From: Takifugu bimaculatus
Taxonomy: Eukaryota > Chordata > Actinopteri > Tetraodontiformes > Tetraodontidae
DNA: 64,000 nucleotides
Assembly: GCA_004026145.2 (NCBI GenBank)
Contig: CP034990.1
Coordinates: 19,856,176 to 19,920,175 of the forward strand
Reading direction: 5' to 3'
Part shown: positions 1-11,700 of the stretch, piece after piece
Layout of the letters: every line of letters starts with the position of its first letter
How positions within the stretch are numbered: the stretch's first letter is position 1
Position numbers and translations under genes: made by a program
Notes under the pieces: generated by a model
What the model was told of the DNA's origin: nothing
What the model saw: the letters and a program-made list of their open reading frames with translations, nothing else
Database searches by the model: none

Positions 1-1947
1 AATGAAAAGGTCCACCAGCAGAAGGGCTGTGGGAACGCTGACGACCTGCCCAGTCAGCATGTTTGATTGTGAGTTTGCTGCTTACCTGTTGGCAGGGGGG
101 TCTGACAGGTGGGTCCAGACCAGCCTTTACCACACACGCAGGAGAACTGGCTGCACTTCGTCCACACACGTCCCTCCGTTCAGGCACGGGGAGGAAGCAC
201 ACTCGTTGATATCTGATGGAAAAGAGGAAGTTAAGCTGTCATCTTCACCGGAGGGGGGCTCACAACGGGGACAACGAGGTCATTCATCGGGCTCTTTGAG
301 CGACGCAGAGACAAAATGACCTTTAAACGAAGCTACAGATGATGGACGCTCACCTCGGCAAGACGTCTGCTGGCCGCTCCAGGTCAGGCTCTCCTGACAA
401 ACCCTGCTCTCAGAACCCACCAGCTCATAGCCAGGATGACAGAGGAAGTGGACTTCGTGGCCAACGCTCTGTGACTTGCCCAGCTTCTTCCCATTCGCGG
501 GTGCTTCCAGTTTTGGGCAGGTGCCTGTAAAAAAACCGAAGCACTGATTGAGTAGTTGATTGGAAAAAGATGTGAAACCGCTGCCGAACCGGGTTTCTCC
601 TTACTGTTGGTCGCTCTGTCGGGCAGCTTTGTTGCGCTGCTCTGCATCAGGTTGATCTTCTTATTCAGGTTGCGAAGAGTTTGCAAATATGAGGTCTCGT
701 GGGCAGAGAGGAGTTTCTGGACCTGTTTCAGAGAAACTTGGATTTCCTGCCTACTGGCACAATCCTGGAGGGAACCGGGGGAGATGATTTGGACTTTCTA
801 ATCACAAATGCAATAGATCTTTGAACATGCAGCCACGTAACCACATGTTTCACGAGGATCTAACTGCACCTCCATTCAGGAGAATATTTGCCCACCATGT
901 AAAGGGTAAGATCCTCCTTCTGAAAGCTTCATCTTGTAACTCATGAATACAACACTATGCCTCCTGCTATATGTTTTTCGGGTGTCGCCCCGAGTTCAAT
1001 CATCTTTGCGCACCAAAACCAGCAAAAGCTACTTAGACTCTGCTCTCGCTCCTTTGGTGTGAGAGATTTAGGGGATATGGGGTTTGGGCTGAGTCCGTTC
1101 ACACTATACTGTACTGTGCATCCACAGCACAAACATCACTACAAGCTTCGTCTCTATTGGCTGGGAGGAGGAAGGAGTGGCCCTGTTGCCTGAACGAGCC
1201 GTCTGTTCAATTCAAAAGCGACTTTTTTTGCACTTTCTGCTGCGTCCTGGGTGATTTCACACAATCAATTAGTGTTTTCGTGCAGTCCGCGTTATGTAAG
1301 AGAAGTAAATATTTGTCCAAAACACCTTTCAGATGTGGACAGAACCGAGTCTGGAGACAGTGGGCCATTTCGCGCTGGTGTGGGGTGGGGGTGGGGGTGG
1401 GGATGGGGGTGGGGGTGTGGGTTTCCCGCCAGAGTCAATGACTTCATTCTGCTCATGCTGCGTAATACCTCCCATGGTTTCGTGTTAACTGGGTGACTGT
1501 GCAGGGCACCAGCAGGGCTCCCGGTAACAATGTGAGTGTGAAACTGAGAAGGTGCCGGACTTTAACCAAAATGACATCCGTTTACGTTTACATTCACCTC
1601 TGCTTGGAACGATGCAGCTTCTTTCCATCAGTGCGAAGGCCTGAAAGCTGCAGCACCTTCAACCCTGACTAGCTTGTTCCGTGGATCCTTAATTAAAGCT
1701 CAATTCAAGTTCACTTTCAGAATTTCAACATGGTGCCAAGCATAAAAGATTTAGTATCGACGGCATGGAGAATCTTGTCCTCCTGACTAGGCTTCATCAG
1801 CTGCTTTTCTGTTCAATAGTAGGTCTATATAAACTGTTATGAAGGAACATGCAAAGGCGTTGGCGTGACACTTACCTGTCCACCGACAGGATGGTGCAAA
1901 CAGAAACAGGAGAGCATCATGGTAAAAACTGCCGCCGATGGAAGCAT
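1..1947 (-). CDS. fbln7: Fibulin-7, 5' part (continues beyond the left edge)
   Basis: Secreted matrix and adhesion glycoprotein of the fibulin family. Four coding exons are seen on the minus strand: 1947-1876, 764-590, 524-354 and 212-86, with GT-AG borders and matching phases. In order they encode a signal peptide starting MLPSAAVFTMMLSCF, a coiled coil (DCASRQEIQVSLKQVQKLL), a Sushi/CCP domain (GTCPKLEAPANGKKLG through WSGQQTSCR), and an EGF domain starting DINECASSPCLNGGTC. Coiled coil, then Sushi, then EGF is specific to fibulin-7; the later EGF domains and the fibulin C-terminal module must lie to the left. The 1945-1947 start was chosen because it opens a hydrophobic leader spliced in frame to the coiled coil. 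The donor after exon 2 (GTTCGG) is weak. Exon 4 is 127 nt where 126 is needed, so it carries a +1 frameshift near 149-153. The gene points away from the neighbouring clec18 gene. Confidence 0.85.
1382..1421. repeat. G-rich repeat in fbln7 intron 1
   Basis: Runs of four or five G separated by single T or A bases (TGGGGG units). The spacing suits a G-quadruplex on the plus strand, which is the template strand for fbln7. It lies between coding exons 1 and 2 of that gene. Confidence 0.7.
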
Positions 1948-3359
1948 GTTTCCTCTGGCCAGTCACAAAAACAGCCGTCTAACGTGAGAGTCGCTGCAGG
2001 GAGTGTGAGGTCGGAGGAGTCCAGGTGAGCGAATGACCACAGTCGGCAGTGGAGGAGCTGCTGCAGCCAACCACTGAGCACCGGGGGTCGAGCCCCCCGG
2101 AGCCAATCAGACCTGAGCATTTAAGGGGAAGAAATCTGACCACGGTGTTTTCCTTTCGCTGGGCATGGTGTGCACGTTCCCCGCTCCATGTTTATGGTGG
2201 CGGGGAAGAAAACCACCCCAATCTAAGTCCACAAACACGAGGTGGTTTTTGGAATTTTTAGCTAATGATATTTCCAGATGTTTGTCTGTTGTGCTCCTCA
2301 CAGGTGGGTCACAGGCGGCTTTGCTTGGCCACTGAGCACAGACTGAGAAGCTTCCTCAGTCATTACTGACATCTCAAAGCACTTGATTTTTTTAGCCCTC
2401 CCCCAGCCATTAACACACATTCTCACGCTGGTGGAGAAGACACCTTCAGACAGGTTCCTCTCTGTCACCCCCCACCCCCCTCCTTATCTCCCCTTCTCCT
2501 CCAGCTAACCATCAGAGCCTGGTCTTGCCCAACGTTTGTTCCTGTTCATTCATCATTCTTTGACTCTCTGTGTAGGTTGACAATAGTGATTCAATCTTCA
2601 AGGTCAAGGTCAAGGTGTGCACAGATGTTCCTCTGGCTGATGCAGTGATGCATGCGAATGAGCCCACAACAGTCTGTGTTCTCAGCTGCGCTTCGACGCG
2701 GCTGCTGACGAAGAGAGAGATTTAAAAAGGAGCTAAAATCATCAGAATGGTGACTCACGCTTCCGTCACTGACCAGGCCAAGCAAACACCTTCCTACAGT
2801 CAGACTTTTCCATAACTCGCCTTAAAAACTCTTTTTTTTAATGAATTCAATTCTGTAATAACACTTCATGTTCTCGTCTGAGTGACGCTGGCATGTTTAA
2901 ACAGATTCCTGCTCATTTAGCATGAACGGGAACGGGAAGTCATGACTCAGCAACTTCTTTGTCCGTGATGGCTGACTGGAACTGGCTGTTTACATTGTAT
3001 GATGACTGCACAAGTTTTATCGTATTGTGAAGCACCTGTACCAGAATATTCCATTTTTATTCACATCATTTCAACTATTGTGACAGTTTAATAATTTAAC
3101 TGTTTGCTTATGTGTAAAATGGTCAAAATTACCTTTCAAAGATTCATTATTTTAACTTTCTACAGAGTAATGTGTTTGTGTTTGAATATAGGATTCGATT
3201 ATGTTGCAATGAGGTGACCCACAATGTGTCACAGCCCATCACAAAGGATTTAATAGTGTTCCACAGCGAGTTCTCTGCAGCCGGAGGTGGAAGCTGCTGA
3301 TGTGGAAAGAGGGAGGAGAAGATCAGGGAGGCTGGGTTAGAGGCAACAAGTGGCTTCTG
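1948..3359. other. Divergent intergenic region between fbln7 and clec18
   Basis: About 1.4 kb separates the fbln7 start codon (minus strand) from the minisatellite before clec18 (plus strand), so both promoters probably lie here. I saw no coding exon, RNA gene or clear transposon. It contains CT/CCCC-rich stretches around 2460-2510 and AT-rich DNA around 3040-3180. Confidence 0.5.
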
Positions 3360-3502
3360 CCCTGCTGCTGCCCTGCTGCTGCCCTGCTGCTGCCCTGCTG
3401 CTGCCCTGCTGCTGCCCTGCTGCTGCCCTGCTCCTGCCCTGCTGCTGCCCTGCTGCTGCCCTGCTGCTGCCCTGCTGCTGCCCTGCTGCTGCCCTGCTGC
3501 TG
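3360..3502. repeat. 11-bp minisatellite, 13 copies, just upstream of clec18
   Basis: Thirteen tandem copies of CCCTGCTGCTG (143 bp). One copy near 3430 has CTCCTG instead of CTGCTG. The unit is not a multiple of three, so the reading phase cycles every 33 bp and no frame meets a stop. That explains the long Ala/Leu/Cys/Pro or Gln/Gly/Ser/Arg open frames on both strands, which are not genes. The array ends 23 bp before the clec18 start codon. Confidence 0.95.
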
Positions 3503-3525
3503 CTGGAGCCTCTCTGCAGTCTGTC

Positions 3526-4138
3526 ATGGCTTCTCAGTGTTTCAGCATCCTTGTTTTCTCTTTGCTGCCTCTTCTTGACGATGTGAGCGGGATTACCTGG
3601 GACGCTCCTGGACCACGGCCCACCACCGGTAAACACACACAAACACACGCACTCTTGTACTACTCATCATGTTCCGATTTATTTTATTTAGAGCTCAAAA
3701 TCAGAAATGTTGTTAGCCTTGGAGGACTTTACAAGCTGCACTATTGTGACACTTTTGTGTTAGACCTTTGAACTGGGTCAGGAAAAAAAAAGAGGAAACC
3801 TGAAGAAGAGTCACAGATGAGGGGTCCCTCTCCCTGGGATGGACAGACATACAGTAGATACCACATGTACAGAGAACATGAGTAACAGACAGAAAAGTAG
3901 TCCAGGGGCCCAGGTGCATTTTCAGATGTCCTCATGTGGCGATCTGGCCCACTCATGCTACTCAAGATGGGCAAAATTAAAGCAAAAGGATCCACCCGAA
4001 CTACCCAATCACCTACCCCCTCCCCCTCAGTCCTAAACTAAATCCAATGCTAACATCATCCGTAAAACCATGACTTAAACCTCAAACAGTCCTTTGAAGT
4101 TGTGAAGACCAACCGAAATGACCTCACTTTGCTAGTAG

Positions 4139-4179
<41 letters not shown>

Positions 4180-7100
4180 TCACTCACTCACTCACTCACT
4201 CACTCACTCACTCACTCACTCACTCACTCACTCACTCACTCACTCTCTACATGTCAACTCAACACACTGGTTACAACCTTACTTACCTGAGGAGTTTGTA
4301 GGCGCAGCCTGATGTTACCGTGGTAACGCGAGTCTGGTTGTTTGTTGGTATTCTTTCATGTCCGTATCTGCCTGCTAGACAACCAGCAGCTTTGAGCCTT
4401 CCCATCACCTCCTGCTGCAGTAATTTGCAGGAGCAGAACAAATTCCAGTTCAACGCTGCTGCAAACCCCAAATCATTTACGCTAATACTCAGCTGTAAGT
4501 GGCCCCGAGTGGCAGCTGCAGTCTCAGCACGGCACAGCTGTGCAAATGTGCTTTATTCTTTATTCCCTTCACAGGGCTCGGACTGAAGGACTACTGGATT
4601 GTCGCCCAGCACAATAGGCTGCGCAGCCGGGTCGTCCCCACGGCCGCGAACATGCAAAAAATGGTTGGTGGCGTCCGTTGTCTGGTTCCTTCCTGCCTGA
4701 TCGCTGCCATCCCGGAGTTTAACGCACATTCTTTCCTTCTAAGTCAACGGTTATCTTGGCAGCGTGTTATGGTTCCCCGCGTCTCTCTCGCGGCCGCCGC
4801 GAGGGCGATGGTGGCGCCCGGCGCTGCCCCAGAGGTCGCGACCTTCAGTCACAGAAACTGAAGCTGCCAGTTCACCATTTCTGCTGCCAGAATGACAATA
4901 AATCACCTCGTTTGATCATTTTCAGGTGAAATTCTTCATAAAAGCAGATTTTACTTTTTGAACGCAGTTCAATCTCTGTTGCCGTGGCCTACGGTCATTA
5001 TCAGCACAGCGGTCCTGTCTGCATTTGATTATGTCCAGAAGTTAATGATGGATTATGAAATCCTGAGTGTGTTGGAGCCCCCGTGGGCCCGACGGCCATG
5101 CAGCCGTAGATTAGCTCCTCAAAGCCACCTGCTCTGAGTGACAGCCTCCTTCCTCGACTGCTCTTCAGCTGTTCTTAACCGATAAGGCAGTAATGAGGGG
5201 AAAAATGGCCCGAGGATAATCATCCAGCATTCAGGGCTCCGGTATTACAGGTAAATTCGCTTTGAAAACCCTCCAAGAGAGCTGAAGTAGCTTATCACAG
5301 CTTCACTGATAAAGGGGGGGGGGGGGGGGGGGGGGGGGCTGGAGGAGGGCTCGCCAATATCTGATGCTTCTTTCTTCAACACAAATTAACCACAAATTCA
5401 ACCTTCTGTTGAAGTGATAATATCATCATTTTGTTTTCGCTTAAAGGTTGAGATAAAATGCCAATATTTTAGGGGGGCAGCGACCCCCCCAAGAACTCCA
5501 AATCCGAAGTGTGTTTTAAGGCCGTGTATCGCAGAGACAACGAAGATATGAACATTTGAAATGCACGCTGATAACTTCATGTTGTGAGCACAGTGTTTTA
5601 TTAATACACTCAAACTTTGACAGACAAGCTTTTAGTCTCTCGGAGGATTTGGGCTGAAATGGATCCCAGCTTCCTCACGCAGAACACGCTGTGTCCGTAC
5701 TGCCCAGCGTCCGTCCGTCCGTCCGTCCGACCTTTTGTTCATATTTGTAATAGTTATTTTTATTTGTTCATTCATTGTTTTCAAGTGATGCTCTTTTTAA
5801 TTATGTGATTGTCCTTATAGGAGTGGAATGAAAGTCTGGCGTCGCTTGCGAAGGAAAGAGCGTCCACGTGTAACTCGGCGCCTCCGGCTCCGAACGCCTC
5901 GTTCGACGGTCACGTTGGCTGGAACACAAATCGCTCCGCTTTTGGCTGTCAGCTCCTTTTCCGATGTTCTAGCAGAATGGTTTGAGGAGGGGCAAAGTTT
6001 CCTGCACCTGAGTGGGAAATGCAAAGAGGGCGCCACCTGCCAACATTATACGCAGGTGCGAGCGGACGGGCCGCCAGCACCAGGCGCCGCTGCCGGGCCA
6101 CGTCCCTGATGTTCTGCTGTTCCTCTCTAGTTGGTGTGGGCCACGTCCAGTCAGGTGGGCTGTGCCAGTCACCTGTGTCCCGGAGAAGGAGGACTCTGGG
6201 AAATGTTCGTCTGCGCCTATTTTCCTGGGTAACCGCACAGTTTACCCCAAATAAAAACTCCCCTTTGCAACAGTTGGGTTTGAAAAAGAAAATAAAAGAA
6301 ATACTGACTGTAAACTTGACACAGGTCACATTCATCCATGTTCAGATACACACGCGATATATTTGGCATCACATGATTCCTCCCTAAAGTTCCCACCGAC
6401 AGTCCTGCTGCGTTTGTTTACCCCTGTAGGGGTAACTGGGAGGTGAAAGGTCAGCTGGTGGCGCCCTACCAGGCCGGCCTGTCCTGCTCTCTCTGCACTT
6501 CGTCCATGTCTGGTTGCTATCGACTGTGGGACCACGTAGGTGGACTCTGTGGTGAGCTAGAACCCGACACGCTACGTGTGCTACATGAACTGTTGGAGGC
6601 TCTGATATGTGTTCAGCAACACGCACGTCTGTTGTCAGAAGTTCCGCTGAACCCCTGTCGCATGAGCTGCGGGCAGCACGGCCGTCTCAACGTCTCCTCC
6701 TGCAAGTGCACGTGTGACCCAGGGCTTCACGGGGCGGCTCTGCCAGGGTACCGCCTGTCCACAACAGAACTGTTTAACTGGTCACATTGGTGCTGCTGGG
6801 GGGTTTTAGTGGGGGACAGTCCGTTGTCATGGCCCCGCCTGTGTTGTGTCTCTGCAGTGCGTTGCAGCTTCCAGTGTGCACACGGTCGGTTGCGAGCGGA
6901 AGAATGCTCGTGCGTCTGTGATGGAGGCTACGGTGGGCCGAAGTGCACAGGTCCGTTTCTTCTGAGAGTGAATCAATAGTCTGCGAGAACCACTGGTAAA
7001 ACTGGAAATCAACCAGTAAAACGACCTCATCCGTCCAAGTGTGAGAGTTCCTGTGTGTGTTAGGTCCAACGAGCTGGTGTTTTGGCTTCTGACCACGCTG

Positions 7101-7998
7101 AAGGGGAACCGCTTACATTTGGTTTTGCCTCTGAAGATGGCGGATTTTTCTGTTTAACAGAGAATGTGCAGTTTCCCCTGCACAGCTGTGACCTCGTGGT
7201 CGATGGCGACTGCTTCAGCGGTGTCTTCAGACGCTGACACGTATTATGGAGCCAGGAGTCGCTGTCAGGTGTGTGTCGGGGGACGAACGTTGCAGGTCCA
7301 GGCAGGCTTTTGCTCTGCTGAAGGGTGAGCGTTTCTTTTCCTCAGGAACGAGGGGGGACCTTAGCCCGCATCCATAATCAGAAGGTTCAGGACATCCTGG
7401 CTTTTTATCTCAGCCAGCTGGAGACAAACAACCAGCTCAGTCACAGTGATTTCCTGACACAGAACTTCTGGATCGGTAGGTTTCAGTCCTGAGTAATTCA
7501 AGCTCACACTGTGTTACAACGCTGCACCGTGAGAGTAAAGCGGCATTTGGGCTCCGCAGGTTTGACGTTTAAGCCTCTGAAGGAGTCATTTCGCTGGGAC
7601 TCAGGAGAGGATTCTCCAATTTAGCAGCTTTGCTTTCGGGCAGCCTGACAATCAGGGGTAAGAACACATAACTTGTCTATGAATTTCACATTTAGAAGAG
7701 CAGCAATAACCCAAAAATGCAACGCTCACACCGGCCGCTAGATGGCTCTCTCCTTCTGTATTCTCAGACTGAATTTATTCACGCGCTGCTTTGCATACTG
7801 AATGACTAAAATCTATATGTTTTTTTAATCTTATCATTTAACAAGACTTAAAATTAGCCATGTAGCTAATCACACAGTAGATTTACTCTCTTTTTTTTCT
7901 GCTCAGCTTTGGAAACTGTGTGGAGCTACAAGCATCAAGCACCTTCAACTGGAACGACCAACGCTGTAGAACACGGAACCGTTACATATGCATGCACG
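3526..7998 (+). CDS. clec18: C-type lectin domain family 18-like secreted protein (with frameshifts)
   Basis: Secreted lectin of the CLEC18 family. Eleven exons: 3526-3628, 4575-4663, 5821-6055, 6131-6228, 6430-6551, 6639-6747, 6858-6950, 7161-7268, 7346-7475, 7560-7657 and 7907-7998. Order: signal peptide (MASQCFSILVFSLLPLL); CAP/SCP domain (AQHNRLRSRV, EWFEEGQSF, CQHYTQ, LVWATSSQVGC); cysteine-rich linker (GGNWEV, SGCYRLWDH); two EGF-like domains (NPCRMSC and CSFQCAHGRLRAEECSC); C-type lectin domain with FWIGLTF, QPDNQG, FNWNDQRC and RYIC. QPD and WND are the usual sugar/calcium positions; QPD is typically linked to galactose-type binding. Exons 3, 6, 8 and 10 each hold one extra base (near 5928, 6723, 7220 and 7621). 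Without these the product would be about 425 residues plus a short tail, close to the human length of about 446. The last exon is uncertain: AG at 8053-8054 followed by a stop at 8069-8071 is possible but gives a 56-nt intron. Confidence 0.92.
4141..4244. repeat. Compound (CA)n-(CACT)n microsatellite
   Basis: About 17 CA units followed by about 18 CACT (TCAC) units, within clec18 intron 1. Confidence 0.97.
4788..4844. repeat. CpG-rich inverted repeats in clec18 intron 2
   Basis: A CpG-dense stretch containing CTCGCGG-CCG-CCGCGAG (7-bp arms, 3-base centre) and, at 4833-4844, the perfect 12-bp palindrome AGGTCGCGACCT. It is unlike the surrounding intron in composition. Function unknown. Confidence 0.55.
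5317..5338. repeat. Poly-G tract
   Basis: An uninterrupted run of about 22 G in clec18 intron 2. Tracts of this kind are prone to length errors in assembly. Confidence 0.95.
5705..5729. repeat. (CCGT)n microsatellite
   Basis: About five tandem CCGT units in clec18 intron 2, roughly 90 bp before the exon 3 acceptor. Confidence 0.85.
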
Positions 7999-8663
7999 GT
8001 AGGTTTCCTTCTGCTGCCCGAGGGAACACGGAGAACCTGTTTTTTTCCACGCAGTAAATCGATCTGACTGACCTCCCAAGCAAAGAGCTGTGATTCCTCA
8101 CAAACCCAACAGCTCCATCAGCACCTGTTCTCCGATCACCCTTCTGCTTCATTGGAGACACTGTTGTGTTCAGTAAAGTCCTTTAACAAGCTGATTTAGG
8201 TAAAGACAAACACATCGCTGGATGCAGCGCGGCGTTGCCACCTGTCGTGACACCAGCAGGAATTTGCTGGGGGATTATTGTCCTGCCTGGCCATCACACA
8301 TTCCCCCACAGCTGTCAGTCATAACACAGCTGCCGCCATGTAAAACACACATCCACATCCCACAGCGTCCCTGTGATCCACACGCTGTAAACACAGCGCT
8401 CAGTCTCAATCAATGACTCTCATTGCTGGCCAACAAGACTCTTATAACAATCAATTCAAGTCAGCCGCACAAAGAACGGTGGCGTTTAGACTCACACACG
8501 CCACGGCCATCGATCCCGAGGGATGACATGCTGACAGATGCTTCGCTTTTGCCAAATTGATTGTGTCTTTGTAAGCGTTGGGTGCGTACTTCAGTATTGA
8601 TCAGTCATTGCTGAATGAGCGGTCAATGTGGTCAACATGACAACATTTCATCATTTAAGCCTC

Positions 8664-8700
8664 AACCCCACCCCCCCCACCCCCCCCACCCCCCCACCCC
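8664..8700. repeat. C-rich tract (CCCCCCCA)n
   Basis: Runs of four to eight C separated by single A bases, with i-motif/G-quadruplex potential on the opposite strand. Not linked to any gene seen. Confidence 0.85.
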
Positions 8701-11700
8701 TTTCTGATGATTTTCCTTTTTCTCCCTCCACAAAATCAGGTTTATTTGGTTCTTAACACTGGTCGCTGGATCTTCTTCTGGTTCTCAAACAAACCAGTCT
8801 GTTGGGATCACCAGTGGGGGGATGGTGGCACAAACCAATATTTCTCAATTTGCCTCCCGCTTTCCTGTCAATAATGAAAACTAATATCGCCAGAGATCCC
8901 CCCCAGCAAATGAACTCAAGGTTCAGCCTTAAATGTGCAGCAGCTCCAGGCTCTGTTAGCTTTTATGGATTATTGCGGTTTGTTCTGGTCATACTAGAGT
9001 AGAAATGTGGGTAATGAGGATGAATTAATCCTAAATGTGCAAACTTTCACAGATTTTCACTGCTTCTATGGTTTCTCTGTATTTCCCAGCTGCAGAGCAC
9101 ATCGCCCAGTGGGAGGGTGGCAGCTAAACCGGCACCAGCTTGTTTTGCTGCTGTACATCTACACCATGGATGTTTCCCTTATATTTTGTTACAGGGAAGT
9201 TATACCTTCCACATGTCACCTTCTATAAGTGGACAATGGTTCAGCAAGACTTTGATCCTTTCTGACACGATTCTCGCTCATGTTTTAAATTGACATTATT
9301 TCACATGAAGCGTGGAAAAAAACACATATAAAATTCAAAACTTAGAGTAGAATCTTGATTATATGATTATGCTTAGCACAGCACAAATGGCATTGTGTGA
9401 TTAAAGAGAGTTCATTCAAGTTACGGGTGTTTTTAATGTAAAACTACGTTGATATTTGGGAAACAGAACCTGAAATGATTGACATGCTCCTGTGGTATTT
9501 TGCCCATTAAACTAACTAAAATGTCTCAGATTAGCCATGAAATTCATTATGTTTCATTTCTAGTTTGAATGTTGATCCCCGATTTTACTTTCATGGTAGT
9601 CGTCTCATTCTGTGGTTTCACAGAACCAAAAGAGTGCAAAAGCACTAAAGTCCACCCCGGATCAGCATTAGATGGAGAGCCCGGTCCGTCTGTCCCGGAG
9701 CAGCATGAAGGGCTGCGCAGATCAAACAACACAATTTATCAGAGATCTTCTGGGAAGATCTGGACTCAAGAGTGGTTTGAAAATCATGATGATCCAAAAT
9801 TGGGATAAAAAAGATCAGACATGCTTAAATCAGATGATTGATTAGAAAGGTCCTCAATTCTTCACTAGAACGTATATATACACACATATATATGTAATCC
9901 CTCCTCTGCCAGCTATATTTGGTATCTTCCTGAAAACATTGAAGGTGGCGGTTGCCGTGACTGATATGAGTGACTGCTCTGTGTCCCACAGCAGGAGCAG
10001 GGCGGTTGGGAGCGTCCGCCTCCTGTTTGTCACTCATCATTTCCTGCTCCTGCCAGTGTTTCAGGAAATTCAGATAAACTTTTTGTTTTTGCTGACGCCT
10101 GCATCCGTATAACCCGAGTCATTCCTGAATGAGCGTACGCGTCTGTGTGTGATGATTCCGTGTGTATAAATCTGCCTCGTTCACGCGGCTTCCTGCTGCT
10201 CTCATGGTGCCCCCTGATAAGCCGCTGCTGCAGAGGGTTTCAGAATAGCGCTGGTGGCAGTGGAATTAGCTTCCATTGTCATGATAATGACAGTGATACT
10301 CTTGCCCCATCCCTGACTCAGACCAGCTATTGTATGGAAACAGGAATGCAATTTCTCCTGCAGCAGCATCCGACAATCCTGTTTGAGAGTGAAAGGTCCC
10401 TAAATGACTCGCCATTCAGGCAAAGCCGAGGGGCCAGTGGCCAATTAAAGGAGGAGCATTAGAACAGCGCCATGTCGAAACACAAGGCTGGCGCTAAACA
10501 CACGCATTAGGCACCGGGGGGACACATCGTGCGCACCCATTAGCCATCGGGTCCTGTACGGTCCCGTGCCTCTTACACCTCGGACCTGCTTTGGTTTGAC
10601 TCGTTCTGAACTAAGTTAAAACATCTGCCCATCACAATAAAAACGCGTCCCTGTCAGAAAACCACCGTCCAGTCTCGGGGTTAAATTGTTCCGCTCAGAC
10701 AGGCTGCAGCTGAAGACCACCATTCTTCTTAGTTTTTCTCTGTAACAACACCTCTAATGATCCAGCGCGCAGATGATTATTTGGAGCTCGTCCCCAGACT
10801 GAAACACAGCAGCGCCTCATTTCCCAGGTTCCCTCAGAAGCCGTCTCTCCATTTCCATGGCTAATTATCTCGGTGTTTTCTTTTTATCTCTCCATCCTCT
10901 CACACACTGATGAGCTGTTCTACCTCTGAAACCACTGCAGAAGAAGCCACAAGAGCCCAGCGTCCTCCTCCTTTTGGAGGAGTGAGTCACCTTTATCGGC
11001 GGATGTGACTCAACACATATCTGAGAAAAAAGTGACGGTCAGTGGTTAGAGGAAGAGGCGCGGAGCTAAAAGTGGCGTCCGACAACAAGGAAAGAGGTTA
11101 CATACTCCGACTGCAAAGAGCTGCCAGCGCACAAAACCACTGTTATACCTTTAGCAGACAAAAGAGTAAAACTATGTTCATCTCACAATCGCATCGCAGC
11201 GTTTCCCCCCTCTGGATCATTTGTAGAGGATGTAATGTTCTCACAGCATCAATTTTTGATAAGATGGATGACGAGCCTGCCGGTGATCTTCGCAAATCCT
11301 GTTTTTTCAGCTGTTATTTATAAATGTGCCTTGTCAGAGTTACAACACAACCCAGCTGATTCCACGACATACGCAAAAAAATAAATGCAAATGTTCTTTA
11401 TTAGCTACCTTTTGGTTGCTGTCCTTTTCTTAATTACACCAACCCAGCAAAGACACTCCCTCTGCTAATCCACTGTTCCTGTTTGGACTAAATACGGGGC
11501 TCCGAACAGATAATGACCCCTGAGCTTCAGCCATTATTTGTATAAGCGCATGCGTCATTAACTTGCTCTGTGGTCCACCATGTCATTCACTCACTAAAAC
11601 GGCTTCAGGATGGAATTATTTTCATTAAAAAATAATGAAAAAGAGGATTAGGGAATAAGTCATGTGGGGAAGTCTACCACAGGGCATAAAACAGCTAAAA

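Noticed and set aside
3147..3648. Gln/Gly/Ser/Arg and Cys/Pro/Ala/Leu-rich proteins on both strands
   Set aside because: Products of an 11-bp minisatellite with no stop in any frame, with no sign of genuine exons beyond the clec18 first exon.
10966..10983. CTCCTCC-TTTT-GGAGGAG hairpin resembling a terminator or small RNA
   Set aside because: Seven-bp arms are expected by chance in 64 kb, and intrinsic terminators do not apply in a vertebrate genome.
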